NCBI GenBank assembly: GCA_022451835.1
Contig: JAKUNX010000075.1
Span: 1-8,815 of the forward strand
From: Candidatus Poseidoniaceae archaeon
GTDB taxonomy: Archaea > Thermoplasmatota > Poseidoniia > Poseidoniales > Poseidoniaceae
Reading direction: 5' to 3'
DNA: 8,815 nucleotides
Shown here: positions 1-7,167 of the stretch, in pieces
How the letters are laid out: each line of letters starts with the position of its first letter
How positions within the stretch are numbered: the first letter of the stretch is position 1
Position numbers and translations under genes: made by a program
Notes under the pieces: generated by a model
The model's database searches: none
What the model saw: the letters and a program-made list of their open reading frames with translations, nothing else
What the model was told of the DNA's origin: nothing

Positions 1-118
1 AGCGGCTCTATACAACCGGAAAAAAGTAGCAGGGCTGAAAAAATGATTCATATCATCACCCTGCTCAGCGCAACCCCTGTACGTCTACATCAATCAAATA
101 CTCGGTCAAAATTGAGGT
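1..118. other. Edge region beyond the deaminase gene; partial gene undecided
   Basis: These bases lie after the stop of the deaminase gene and look richer in G+C than the neighbouring genes. Two readings exclude each other. On the plus strand, a frame enters from the window edge and reads ALYNRKKVAGLKK before a TGA at 44-46, which resembles the basic tail of a real protein. On the minus strand, an ATG at 51-49 opens a frame (MNHFFSPATFFRLYRAA) that runs off the edge. It is preceded by GGTGAT three bases before the ATG, the same spacing as seen before serS. Neither fragment is long enough to recognise. The region also holds the inverted repeat listed separately. Confidence 0.3.
20..65 (-). terminator. 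Inverted repeat with oligo-T tracts, possible terminator of folC-deaminase
   Basis: AGCAGGG at 28-34 pairs perfectly with CCCTGCT at 59-65. Between them, ATGAT (43-47) can pair with ATCAT (51-55) around a short loop, giving a two-part stem. Read on the minus strand, the direction of the upstream folC and deaminase genes, there are T6 runs at 43-38 and 25-20 within and just after the stem. Archaeal transcription commonly ends at oligo-T runs, so this is a reasonable end for the folC-deaminase transcript. The T runs could instead be lysine codons of a converging plus-strand gene, so the call is tentative. Confidence 0.35.
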
Positions 119-565
119 TTAGATGCTTCTAACCTTAAGACCAGCCTCTTTCATCATCTCATTAGAGGTAGTAAAGTCATCTTTCCAGCGTTCTGGAATT
201 TCTCCAGCATTAGGATATACAACCTCTTTAATTCCAGCTTGGATTAATGATCTTGCACATCTAGAACAAGGTGGCCAAGTTACGTATGCAGTGCTATTTT
301 TGAGTGAAACACCGATTCTTGCAGCATGCATAATGGCATTTTCTTCAGCATGACATATCAAAGGATATTTCTTTTCACGATCCATCAATCTATCTTCGTC
401 ATCATCAATTCCTCTTGGAAATCCATTAAATCCTGTAGAACGTATTTCTCGGTCTTCACCAACCACTACGCAACCAACTTTAGTAGATGGGTCCTTGCTC
501 CATAGCGAGATATGTTTGGCAAGTTCAATGAATCTCATATCCCACTTTTCACTCATCGCAACCAT
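119..565 (-). CDS. dCMP deaminase-like zinc enzyme (ComEB/deoxycytidylate deaminase family)
   Basis: A 148-residue cytosolic enzyme of the cytidine/deoxycytidylate deaminase superfamily, predicted to convert dCMP to dUMP, the substrate of thymidylate synthase. The zinc site is complete: HAEEN at 72-76 gives the zinc-binding His72 and the proton-shuttling Glu74, and PPCSRC at 98-103 gives Cys100 and Cys103. The segment GFNGFPRG (45-52) matches the substrate-binding loop (YNGxPxG) of dCMP deaminases, and KDPSTKVG (24-31) is also typical of them. The length fits the family. The chosen ATG at 565 has only a weak AGG five bases ahead. An alternative ATG at 556 gives MSEKWDMRF, closer to how relatives begin. 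The gene follows folC by 23 bases on the same strand and is probably cotranscribed with it. The family is secure; dCMP as substrate is inferred from motifs, and a related nucleotide or nucleoside remains possible. Confidence 0.92.
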   Translation of the reverse strand: MVAMSEKWDMRFIELAKHISLWSKDPSTKVGCVVVGEDREIRSTGFNGFPRGIDDDEDRLMDREKKYPLICHAEENAIMHAARIGVSLKNSTAYVTWPPCSRCARSLIQAGIKEVVYPNAGEIPERWKDDFTTSNEMMKEAGLKVRSI

Positions 566-588
566 CTATGCCTACATGCCTCTGAACT

Positions 589-1893
589 TCATTGCTTCGG
601 CAATAAGTGAAGGTCGTCATCTGAGTTTTTCCCGAGATGATTTAGGATATTACCTTGCAAGTATAACGAACCAATCGATAAGATAGTTCCAACATCTGCA
701 GGCTTTCTTGCTAAGATATTATCTATGACAATTGTGACCTCATCGACAATTTGAATTGAGCAGTCAATCCAGTCAAATGTTGCCAAATCCTTTGGTTCAA
801 TACCAGGGTATCTGCCACCCTGTGGCTTAGTTAAGTAAATTTCAACATCAGAGAAATTGCGACAAAAGTCGTTAATCAGTGACAGCATTTTTTCTAATTC
901 TTGCTGTGGTGAAGTCCCGAAAATCAGGGTCAACTTATTTTCAACATTCCTGCTCCTAGCCATTTCAATTAATTCATTACTAACTCGAATTAAGCCAGAA
1001 GGATTGTGAGCAGCATCGAGGATTATGCGGTGGCCAGAAGGTAGGTTCAGTTCTTGTAGACGAGCAGGCCAATTAACAATATTTTTCGCTTCAGCCAATT
1101 TAGTTGCATCAATTTTTAGTATGGCAAATGCTTCTCTTGCCAACAATTCAGCTTCTTGTAGAATAGTATAATTATCATCGATTTGGATAAACTTGCAATC
1201 AACATTTTCTGGTTTTTCATCAAGTTCTATATTGGCGCAGTTAGCTGCACAATCAATAACAGTATTTTGGAAATTTGGTATCGGCATTTCTCTGGCAATC
1301 AATGGCTTACCAGGTCTTGCGATGGCTGCCTTTTCTCTAATTATTTGATAGATATCATTACCAAGCACATCAGTATGTTCTTTGGAAATTGTAGTTAGAA
1401 TTGCTAAGTCTGCAGGAGCGCATCTAGTAGCATCTAATCTTCCTCCTAAGCCAGTTTCAAGAATTAAAAATTTTGGTTTAATTATTGATGTAATTGCCAT
1501 TGCTGCCAAAAAAGTAGTTTCAAAAAAAGTTAGATTTATTGATTTTTTTTCAGAAGATATTCTCACTAATTCGATAGCTTGGTCAAATTCTTTCTTACTA
1601 ACTGGTTTGCCGTTTATTCTGATTCGTTCTTCAACACGACACAAATGTGGCGAGGAAAATAACAAATTTGAGTCATTATTCAATGACATACTGGCTGCCA
1701 TTAATGAGCATAGCGTGCCTTTACCATTACTTCCTGCAACATGAATTATCTGTGTTTTGCTTAGATCAATGTTTAAAGAAGATAGAATAGAAAAGGTATT
1801 TTCAAGACCGAGTGCCATGCCATTGACCTTGGTAGATTCTAACCATTGTCGAATAGTAGAATGACTTGACACATTTACTCCACCAATTGACAT
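589..1893 (-). CDS. folC: Folylpolyglutamate synthase / dihydrofolate synthase (FolC, Mur ligase family)
   Basis: An ATP-dependent Mur-ligase-type enzyme that adds glutamate to folates (and to dihydropteroate in bifunctional members), in the cytosol. Using a 434-residue protein, the signatures appear in family order: P-loop AGSNGKGT at 53-60, SSPHL at 80-84 with VEERIRING after it, ETGLGGRLDAT at 146-156, ISKEHTDVLG at 169-178, REKAAIARPGKP at 186-197, WPARLQ at 275-280 opening the C-terminal domain, and DAAHNPSG at 293-300. Length is normal. The frame stays open to a GTG at 1944. I prefer the ATG at 1893 because AAGGA lies seven bases before it, because relatives start close to the helix that here reads HSTIRQWLES, and because starting at 1944 would leave only 28 bases for a divergent promoter. 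The downstream deaminase shares thymidylate/folate metabolism. Several archaea lack this bacterial-style enzyme, so an ancient transfer is possible. Confidence 0.95.
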   Translation of the reverse strand: MSIGGVNVSSHSTIRQWLESTKVNGMALGLENTFSILSSLNIDLSKTQIIHVAGSNGKGTLCSLMAASMSLNNDSNLLFSSPHLCRVEERIRINGKPVSKKEFDQAIELVRISSEKKSINLTFFETTFLAAMAITSIIKPKFLILETGLGGRLDATRCAPADLAILTTISKEHTDVLGNDIYQIIREKAAIARPGKPLIAREMPIPNFQNTVIDCAANCANIELDEKPENVDCKFIQIDDNYTILQEAELLAREAFAILKIDATKLAEAKNIVNWPARLQELNLPSGHRIILDAAHNPSGLIRVSNELIEMARSRNVENKLTLIFGTSPQQELEKMLSLINDFCRNFSDVEIYLTKPQGGRYPGIEPKDLATFDWIDCSIQIVDEVTIVIDNILARKPADVGTILSIGSLYLQGNILNHLGKNSDDDLHLLPKQ

Positions 1894-1900
1894 GGCATAA

Positions 1901-1905
1901 TCCTT
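1901..1905 (-). promoter_or_regulatory. Shine-Dalgarno site supporting the internal folC start
   Basis: AAGGA on the minus strand, seven bases ahead of the ATG at 1893. The first possible start, the GTG at 1944, has no comparable site in front of it. This is the main reason for shortening folC by 17 residues. Confidence 0.5.
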
Positions 1906-1927
1906 GGTGAGATTAAACATCTTCGCG

Positions 1928-1935
1928 TAATAAAA
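1928..1935. promoter_or_regulatory. Possible shared TATA-like element for divergent folC and the protease gene
   Basis: TAATAAAA on the plus strand (TTTTATTA on the minus strand) is flanked on both sides by GCG. It lies 35 bases from the folC ATG at 1893 and about 38 bases from the protease ATG at 1973. With an archaeal TATA-to-start distance of about 25 bases, both transcripts would have leaders of roughly 10-16 bases. TBP binds a nearly symmetric box, so one element could in principle serve both directions. No convincing purine-rich BRE is visible on either side. Weaker alternatives exist: TTTAAT near 1911-1918 for folC, and the stretch around 1946-1955 for the protease gene. Confidence 0.35.
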
Positions 1936-1972
1936 GCGATTCACTCAAAAGATAGAGCACACACGCCAAAAC

Positions 1973-4144
1973 ATGAGCGAAGCAGACAATCCAGCCACAG
2001 GGCAAAGTACTGCTTCTGCTGAATTCGCAAAAGTAGAACAACAGTTAGCCCAAGAAACTAGCGTCTTAGGTTTGATGAAAGAACAGATGACCTCTATGCT
2101 TGGAATGGTTACGATGTTCATTGTAACTATAGTCTTGGCTTTGTTTATCAGACCTTGGTATGATGTTGCTGAATTACATGCATTTGGCGAAGCCGGCGCT
2201 ACCCAAGCAAGATTTATATTTTTAGAATTAGTAATGATTTTCATCTTTACTGCAGTGGTAATTGCTCTTGCTCGGTACAAAAAAGAATGGATAATAAAGT
2301 ATGGAATTATGGGAGTTCTAACAATTGCTCTAATGTATACAACCGTGCCACTGATGCATATGTTGGTTATTGATTTTGATGTTGAAGAATTTGAATATGA
2401 AGAATCGTTTTCATATACTGGAGAATATGTTACTGACATTGGAATGGACGGCTTCATAACTCATGAATTACTTGGTAACTTTACAAATTGGCAAGACTCG
2501 ATTTCATTTTTTAATGCACAATCAACAACTCCTGGAGAGCCTGAATGGGTTTCAAGCTTTAGCAGATTACCAGCTGGTGATTTTGAAAATCTACGTATTG
2601 TTAAATCAGACACCCATCTAACTTTAGCAAATACTGCATGGATATGGACAATTGATTCTCAAACTGGAAATATTACTAATTATCACCCATGTAATTATCT
2701 TGATGAATCAGGTAATCTACAATTGGGTACAACTTATGGTGATAGTTGTGACATGGCTTTGGCTGTAGATGAAGGAGTGTATGTGTTTTCAGGAAGTGGT
2801 ACAGTAACATATTATCCGTTAGGCACTCAAGGTAATATGCTTCCACCTCAAGCACAATGGGTTTTACCAAGTGATATTAATTTTGGAGATGGTTTCATTG
2901 AAGCAACTCAAATTTCTGAAGACAGATTCTTATTAGTTACTGATAAAAATACAGTTGTGATGATACTAAAAACCACCAAAGAAACTCTTACTGCAGAAAT
3001 TATGCCAATTGAATTTGAATATTACAGTGAGGAAATAATTACCTCGTCAGACTTCGGTCACTCACCATGGTCTGATACCAACATGTCAAACAATGATGGA
3101 AATATGGGCTTCCTGATTGTTGGTGAAGCCAATGGCAATGTCACAGGCTGGGAGTGGGATGGTACTAAAACTGATACCAAACAATTCACAAATCAAGATA
3201 AGATGAACGTCAAAGGATTGGTAGATTCTGTCAAGCAAGTTCAAATCACGGATTTGGACAATTCGGGTTATACTGATTTACTAATTTCGGGTGACGAAGA
3301 ATCATATTGGCTTCATACACAGTTATTGAAAAATCGAATATCATTTGATGTTGATAATGATTTTTTGTATGGGATATTTTCATCTAATGGATCAAATGAT
3401 TATTTCTATGCAGTTCTATCTGATTCAATAGCAGGGGGAGAAATCGATGATGACATGTATACTCTAGAAGGTTTGCAACTGTACGATATTCCATTTTTAG
3501 TAGGTGTTGTAATTGCATTATTATTGATGGTTTTACTTTATCTTCACAGTGAATGGTATGTTGTTAATACCGTAGGGATTTTAGTTGGTGCAGGCGTAAT
3601 TGTGATGCTTGGAGTTGCATTTGTGCCTGGATTAATCATGATTTTCATGATTTTAGCCGCTATTTACGATGCTTGGGCAGTTTATCGCTCAAAACATATG
3701 TTAGAGTTAGCAGATACCATGATTGGTCTTCAGTTACCAATTCTACTTGTTGCTCCACAAGACAAGGGATACTCATTCAAGGATGAGAAAACAAAGATGG
3801 TTGACAAAACACATGTTCCTTCAACTGCATCGCCAGTAACCGAGCCTAAATTCGTTAAGAAGAAAAGTAAGGAAGCATTATTCATGGGTCTAGGAGACAT
3901 CATATTTCCGGGAATGTTAGTTCTGTCCGCAGTTCAATGGTTAGATAGTGACAATTCATTTGCCATTGCTATGTTTACTTTAGTGGGTTCTCTAATTGGA
4001 TATTTGGCATTGATGAGTTATGTTGCTAGAGGAAAAGCACAAGCAGGTTTACCATTGTTGAATGGTGGAGCAATTTTAGGATATTTAATCGGAGGATTAA
4101 TTTTCATGGGAACTGAAATATTTAATCTTGGAATTTCGTTATAG
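1973..4144 (+). CDS. Presenilin-family (PSH-type) intramembrane aspartyl protease with large extracytoplasmic propeller-like insert
   Basis: A 723-residue membrane protein, predicted to cleave substrates within the membrane. Nine membrane segments can be read: about 44-60, 81-100, 111-133, 505-524, 532-550, 551-572, 636-654, 662-682 and 692-715. The sixth carries Tyr565-Asp566 (YDAWAVY), the seventh GLGD with Asp642, and the ninth AGLPLLNGG in the place of the PAL motif; these are the catalytic signatures of presenilin/signal peptide peptidase enzymes (archaeal PSH, Pfam SPP). Basic loops at 101-110 and 571-574 fit the cytosolic sides of that fold, and the lysine-rich loop 596-635 corresponds to the presenilin TM6-TM7 loop. 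Residues about 134-500 form an insert between segments 3 and 4, predicted outside the cytoplasm: an acidic stretch, then repeated beta-strand units resembling propeller blades, with a calcium-type loop at 427-435. No ribosome binding site precedes the ATG, so a short leader is likely. serS follows after 8 bases. Substrate unknown. Confidence 0.9.
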   Translation: MSEADNPATGQSTASAEFAKVEQQLAQETSVLGLMKEQMTSMLGMVTMFIVTIVLALFIRPWYDVAELHAFGEAGATQARFIFLELVMIFIFTAVVIALARYKKEWIIKYGIMGVLTIALMYTTVPLMHMLVIDFDVEEFEYEESFSYTGEYVTDIGMDGFITHELLGNFTNWQDSISFFNAQSTTPGEPEWVSSFSRLPAGDFENLRIVKSDTHLTLANTAWIWTIDSQTGNITNYHPCNYLDESGNLQLGTTYGDSCDMALAVDEGVYVFSGSGTVTYYPLGTQGNMLPPQAQWVLPSDINFGDGFIEATQISEDRFLLVTDKNTVVMILKTTKETLTAEIMPIEFEYYSEEIITSSDFGHSPWSDTNMSNNDGNMGFLIVGEANGNVTGWEWDGTKTDTKQFTNQDKMNVKGLVDSVKQVQITDLDNSGYTDLLISGDEESYWLHTQLLKNRISFDVDNDFLYGIFSSNGSNDYFYAVLSDSIAGGEIDDDMYTLEGLQLYDIPFLVGVVIALLLMVLLYLHSEWYVVNTVGILVGAGVIVMLGVAFVPGLIMIFMILAAIYDAWAVYRSKHMLELADTMIGLQLPILLVAPQDKGYSFKDEKTKMVDKTHVPSTASPVTEPKFVKKKSKEALFMGLGDIIFPGMLVLSAVQWLDSDNSFAIAMFTLVGSLIGYLALMSYVARGKAQAGLPLLNGGAILGYLIGGLIFMGTEIFNLGISL

Positions 4145-4149
4145 GTGAT
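4144..4149 (+). promoter_or_regulatory. Ribosome binding site of serS overlapping the upstream stop codon
   Basis: GGTGAT, complementary to the usual archaeal 16S rRNA 3' end, begins with the last base of the protease gene's TAG stop and ends three bases before the GTG at 4153. It identifies that GTG, rather than the ATG at 4168, as the serS start and suggests that translation of the two genes is linked. Confidence 0.65.
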
Positions 4150-4152
4150 TAA

Positions 4153-5445
4153 GTGTTAGATATTTACATGTTTAGAGATAATCACGAACAAATTCGTGCT
4201 GACCATGATAAGCGTGGTATTTCTCATGAAAAAATCGATCAAGTGATACATTTTGACAAATTATGGCTCAATTTACAACATCAAACCAATCAGTTAAGAC
4301 AACAAAAAAATACAGCTGCGAAGGGAATTAGTGAGGCAAAAAAATCTGGAGATGAAGCAAAAGCTCAAGCAATTTTGGCACAAGTAGCTTCTTTGGGAGC
4401 AGAAATTTCACAGTTGGAAGCAAAAACTCAGGAAGCCTTAGAACAACGTGACAGTATACGAATGTCAATTCCCAATATACTTCACTCCGAGGTTCCTCAA
4501 GGTGCCGATGAATCGGGAAACACTGTGCACAGCACCTACGGTGAAAAACCGGAATTCAATTTTGAACCAAGAACTCATAATGAGTTAATTGAGATGAATA
4601 AATGGGTGGACTTGAAACGTGCAGCTAAGATTGCAGGTAGTAGATTTTTCTTTCTCAAAGGAGACTTAGCTAGATTAGAATTAGCATTGCAAAACTATGC
4701 GGTAGATTTTATTCGCAAAAGAGGTTACACTCTTGTTCAACCACCAGTCATGATGAATCGTAAAGCATACGAAGGTGTAACAGATCTCGGTGATTTTGAA
4801 ACCGTGATGTATGGAATTGAGCCAGATAAGTATTACATGATTGCTACATCTGAACACCCGCTTACCTCGATGTACATGGATGAAACAATTCCAGAAGAGC
4901 AATTGCCATTGAAAATAGTCGGGGTATCTCCTTGTTTCAGAAGAGAAGTTGGCTCTCATGGCCAATCAGATTTAGGAATTTGGCGTGTTCATCAATTTAC
5001 TAAGATTGAACAAATTGTTTTTGCCAAGCCAGAGGAATCTTGGGCTATCCATGAAGAGTTGTTGCAAAATTGTATCGATCTATGGAATGAACTTGGTCTA
5101 CATTATGAGGTCGTTAACATTTGTACTGGAGATATGGGTACGGTAGCAGCAAGGAAGTATGACTTGGAGGCTTGGCTTCCTGGTGCAGGTCAATACAAGG
5201 AAATAGTATCCTGCTCCAATTGTACAGATTATCAAGCGAATAGATTGCAAGTGAAATATGGTCAGCCAGGTCATGCCAATCAACCGATTGTTCACACACT
5301 TAATTCAACAGCGGTAGCAACGTCGAGAGCCTTAGTGGCAATTATTGAACAGAATCAGTTAGAAGATGGTAGAGTTTCAATTCCAGATGTATTAGTTCCA
5401 TTTATGGACGGACAAACCACATTAGAACCTTGTTCTTGGGGTTAA
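4153..5445 (+). CDS. serS: Seryl-tRNA synthetase (class II)
   Basis: This cytosolic enzyme charges tRNA-Ser with serine using ATP. The 430-residue length is typical of the common (non-methanogen) SerRS type. Residues 1 to about 110 form the N-terminal long helical hairpin that grips the tRNA-Ser variable arm, rich in Gln, Lys, Glu and Ala. Class II motif 1 lies near GYTLVQPPVM (191-200). TSEHPLTSMYMDE (232-244) is the serine/ATP pocket in an archaeal-like form. Motif 2 runs from SPCFRREVG (259-267) to VHQFTKIE (279-286), and motif 3 is NSTAVATSRALVAIIE (384-399) with Arg392. The GTG start gives MLDIYMFRDN, matching the MLD opening of most relatives, and has GGTGAT in front. The gene lies 8 bases after the protease gene and is probably cotranscribed with it. 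Its TAA is directly followed by the stop codon of the converging gene. Nothing looks damaged. Confidence 0.98.
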   Translation: MLDIYMFRDNHEQIRADHDKRGISHEKIDQVIHFDKLWLNLQHQTNQLRQQKNTAAKGISEAKKSGDEAKAQAILAQVASLGAEISQLEAKTQEALEQRDSIRMSIPNILHSEVPQGADESGNTVHSTYGEKPEFNFEPRTHNELIEMNKWVDLKRAAKIAGSRFFFLKGDLARLELALQNYAVDFIRKRGYTLVQPPVMMNRKAYEGVTDLGDFETVMYGIEPDKYYMIATSEHPLTSMYMDETIPEEQLPLKIVGVSPCFRREVGSHGQSDLGIWRVHQFTKIEQIVFAKPEESWAIHEELLQNCIDLWNELGLHYEVVNICTGDMGTVAARKYDLEAWLPGAGQYKEIVSCSNCTDYQANRLQVKYGQPGHANQPIVHTLNSTAVATSRALVAIIEQNQLEDGRVSIPDVLVPFMDGQTTLEPCSWG

Positions 5446-7140
5446 TCAATCCAGTAATCCGGCTTTTTCGATTGCTGTAATATCAATGTCACCAGGTAGC
5501 CCAAGGTCTACAGGCATGCCTCCAATAGTAACCACTACTCCGGTTATATGAGTAAAGAGACAAGGAGGGAAATCGCTTTCACTAATTTTGTTTGAAAGTA
5601 ATTTCCAACCATTTGACAACTTACTTTTTGCTTGTTCAAACATTTGCTCATCTCCGAAGCCAATCCATCCATTGGCTTTCCAAGCGTGTTTTTGTAATTC
5701 TTTGGTGACCAAAGCAGGAGCCGGTGCTACAGTGTGGCGATAAGGCCAAGCATTAACCCAATCAAGTCCAGAGTCTCGCAACCATTCAATACCAGTCGGT
5801 TCGCTACTTGCTGATATTGTTTGTCCGATTGATTCGAGGTGTCTGAGTAGGCTGCGTAAATGAGGGTGTCTTGATTGTGTTTTGGCCAAATTTTCTGCAA
5901 CATTGGTTGCGGTTAGAATTCTTCCTTCATCAAGATGTAATAATGCACACACAACATTCCCATGAACCCAATTGTCTAAGGAATTTTTCTTAATATACCG
6001 TTCAAGTATGTTGAGCGCTTCCTCAAACTTACCGCATAATCTCATTCTTGCTACATCACCAAGTAGAATCAATCGGTCTGCAGGATCATTTCGATAAACC
6101 ATTTCAGTATTAGCAATTCCGTCTCTGTAGCGATTGATTAAGTCAACATTTCTTTTAGTCAGCGGATCAACGGATAGTAATGACTTCAATTTCTCATCTA
6201 GTTTCCTCTTTTTTGGCTGCATTATTGATGCAAACCACTGAAGCCTTGCCGCTTCAATGTCATCATCGGGTAACATTGCAAGTCTAGGCTTAGCCTCGGC
6301 AAAATCTCGTTGACTCAAACTCGCAGCAACTAAAATTAATCTAGCAATTTGTGCTTCTCTGCCACCTCTTAATGCCAATATCGATACTGCATTATTTTCG
6401 GCATCATCCCATCGACCCATCGCAGCATATATTTCCATCATAGCATCAGTTTTTCTAACCAAATCTAAACCTTCTAATTGCTCACCATGCCCTTCAATTA
6501 CCGCATCAATACGAGACAACGCTTTATCCCAAGAATCATCAGTAACCAATTTTCTAATGGCCTTTTGTTTTAGGTAAATGACGTCTTCTAATTGCGCCAT
6601 TCTCGCCCTATTCTCGCCCATAGAAGCATCAAATGATATATCTTCTAGACGTGAACCTATTCTTCTAGATCGAGCCCAAATGACAACAAATGCAACTTGA
6701 CCTCCAGAAGAAAGCATCCAAGTTAATTCTTCAAGAGCATCTTTTTGAATAACTGTACATATGCTGTTTTCCCATGAACCACATGCTGCACCTTGAGGTA
6801 AGAAACTGGAGTCCCAGAAAGTAATCATTGCTAACGCTAATAGTAGCATAGATTGACCAGCAAAACCGGTAAAGCAGAAGTTCAATACTTTGGCCTGCTG
6901 ACTTCTTTCAGCTCTAAGTAAGCGGCTATCGGCTAATTTGATGCCGCCTTTACCAGAGACATCTTGAACATCTAGAAATAAAATTCTAGCAACTTCATAG
7001 ACAAATAAAAACCCGATTAATGCAACGTTCAAAAGTAAGAATAGCAATACCATATTGACAAGAGGTACTCTTATTCCTTCAGCAGGGATAAAGGCAAACA
7101 ACTCAATCAATGCAAAGCCAAGAATTCCCCCCTCTTCCAT
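5446..7140 (-). CDS. Unknown protein with three membrane segments and TPR-like helices
   Basis: I do not recognise this 564-residue protein. Hydrophobic segments lie at about 28-55, 88-108 and 137-155. The basic stretch WARSRRIGSR (155-164) after the third segment, and the basic residues between the first and second (64-84), place both on the cytosolic side. The loop between segments 2 and 3 would then be outside, with Cys120 and Cys128 able to pair. The rest is predicted cytosolic: an alpha-helical region of about 180-435 with TPR-like units, such as AAMGRWDDAENNAVSIL (239-255) and LCGKFEEALNILERYIKK (368-385), then a less regular region (about 446-564) with a Trp-rich part and a hydrophobic GVVVTIGGMPVDLGLPGD stretch (534-551). 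The ATG at 7140 has no clear ribosome binding site. The gene follows the six-pass membrane protein by 27 bases, so it is probably the last gene of the thrS operon. A membrane-anchored scaffold is a guess. Confidence 0.85.
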   Translation of the reverse strand: MEEGGILGFALIELFAFIPAEGIRVPLVNMVLLFLLLNVALIGFLFVYEVARILFLDVQDVSGKGGIKLADSRLLRAERSQQAKVLNFCFTGFAGQSMLLLALAMITFWDSSFLPQGAACGSWENSICTVIQKDALEELTWMLSSGGQVAFVVIWARSRRIGSRLEDISFDASMGENRARMAQLEDVIYLKQKAIRKLVTDDSWDKALSRIDAVIEGHGEQLEGLDLVRKTDAMMEIYAAMGRWDDAENNAVSILALRGGREAQIARLILVAASLSQRDFAEAKPRLAMLPDDDIEAARLQWFASIMQPKKRKLDEKLKSLLSVDPLTKRNVDLINRYRDGIANTEMVYRNDPADRLILLGDVARMRLCGKFEEALNILERYIKKNSLDNWVHGNVVCALLHLDEGRILTATNVAENLAKTQSRHPHLRSLLRHLESIGQTISASSEPTGIEWLRDSGLDWVNAWPYRHTVAPAPALVTKELQKHAWKANGWIGFGDEQMFEQAKSKLSNGWKLLSNKISESDFPPCLFTHITGVVVTIGGMPVDLGLPGDIDITAIEKAGLLD

Positions 7141-7167
7141 TATCGAAGACTGAACTCGATATTGATG

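Noticed and set aside
48..75. Box C/D-like motifs on the minus strand (CTGA followed closely by GTGATGA), as in archaeal C/D guide RNAs.
   Set aside because: The needed second CTGA at guide distance after the GTGATGA is missing and the upstream box C is poor, so no complete guide RNA can be drawn. GTGATGA is also explained by a ribosome binding site.
1382..1744. A 120-codon open frame on the plus strand.
   Set aside because: It is opposite the conserved P-loop and core of folC, which is clearly the coding strand. It has no domain and no start signals.
1945..2457. A 170-codon open frame on the minus strand.
   Set aside because: It lies entirely opposite the protease gene apart from its last bases, is rich in Ser, Thr, Ile and Asn as expected for the reverse of membrane-protein codons, and has no recognisable domain.
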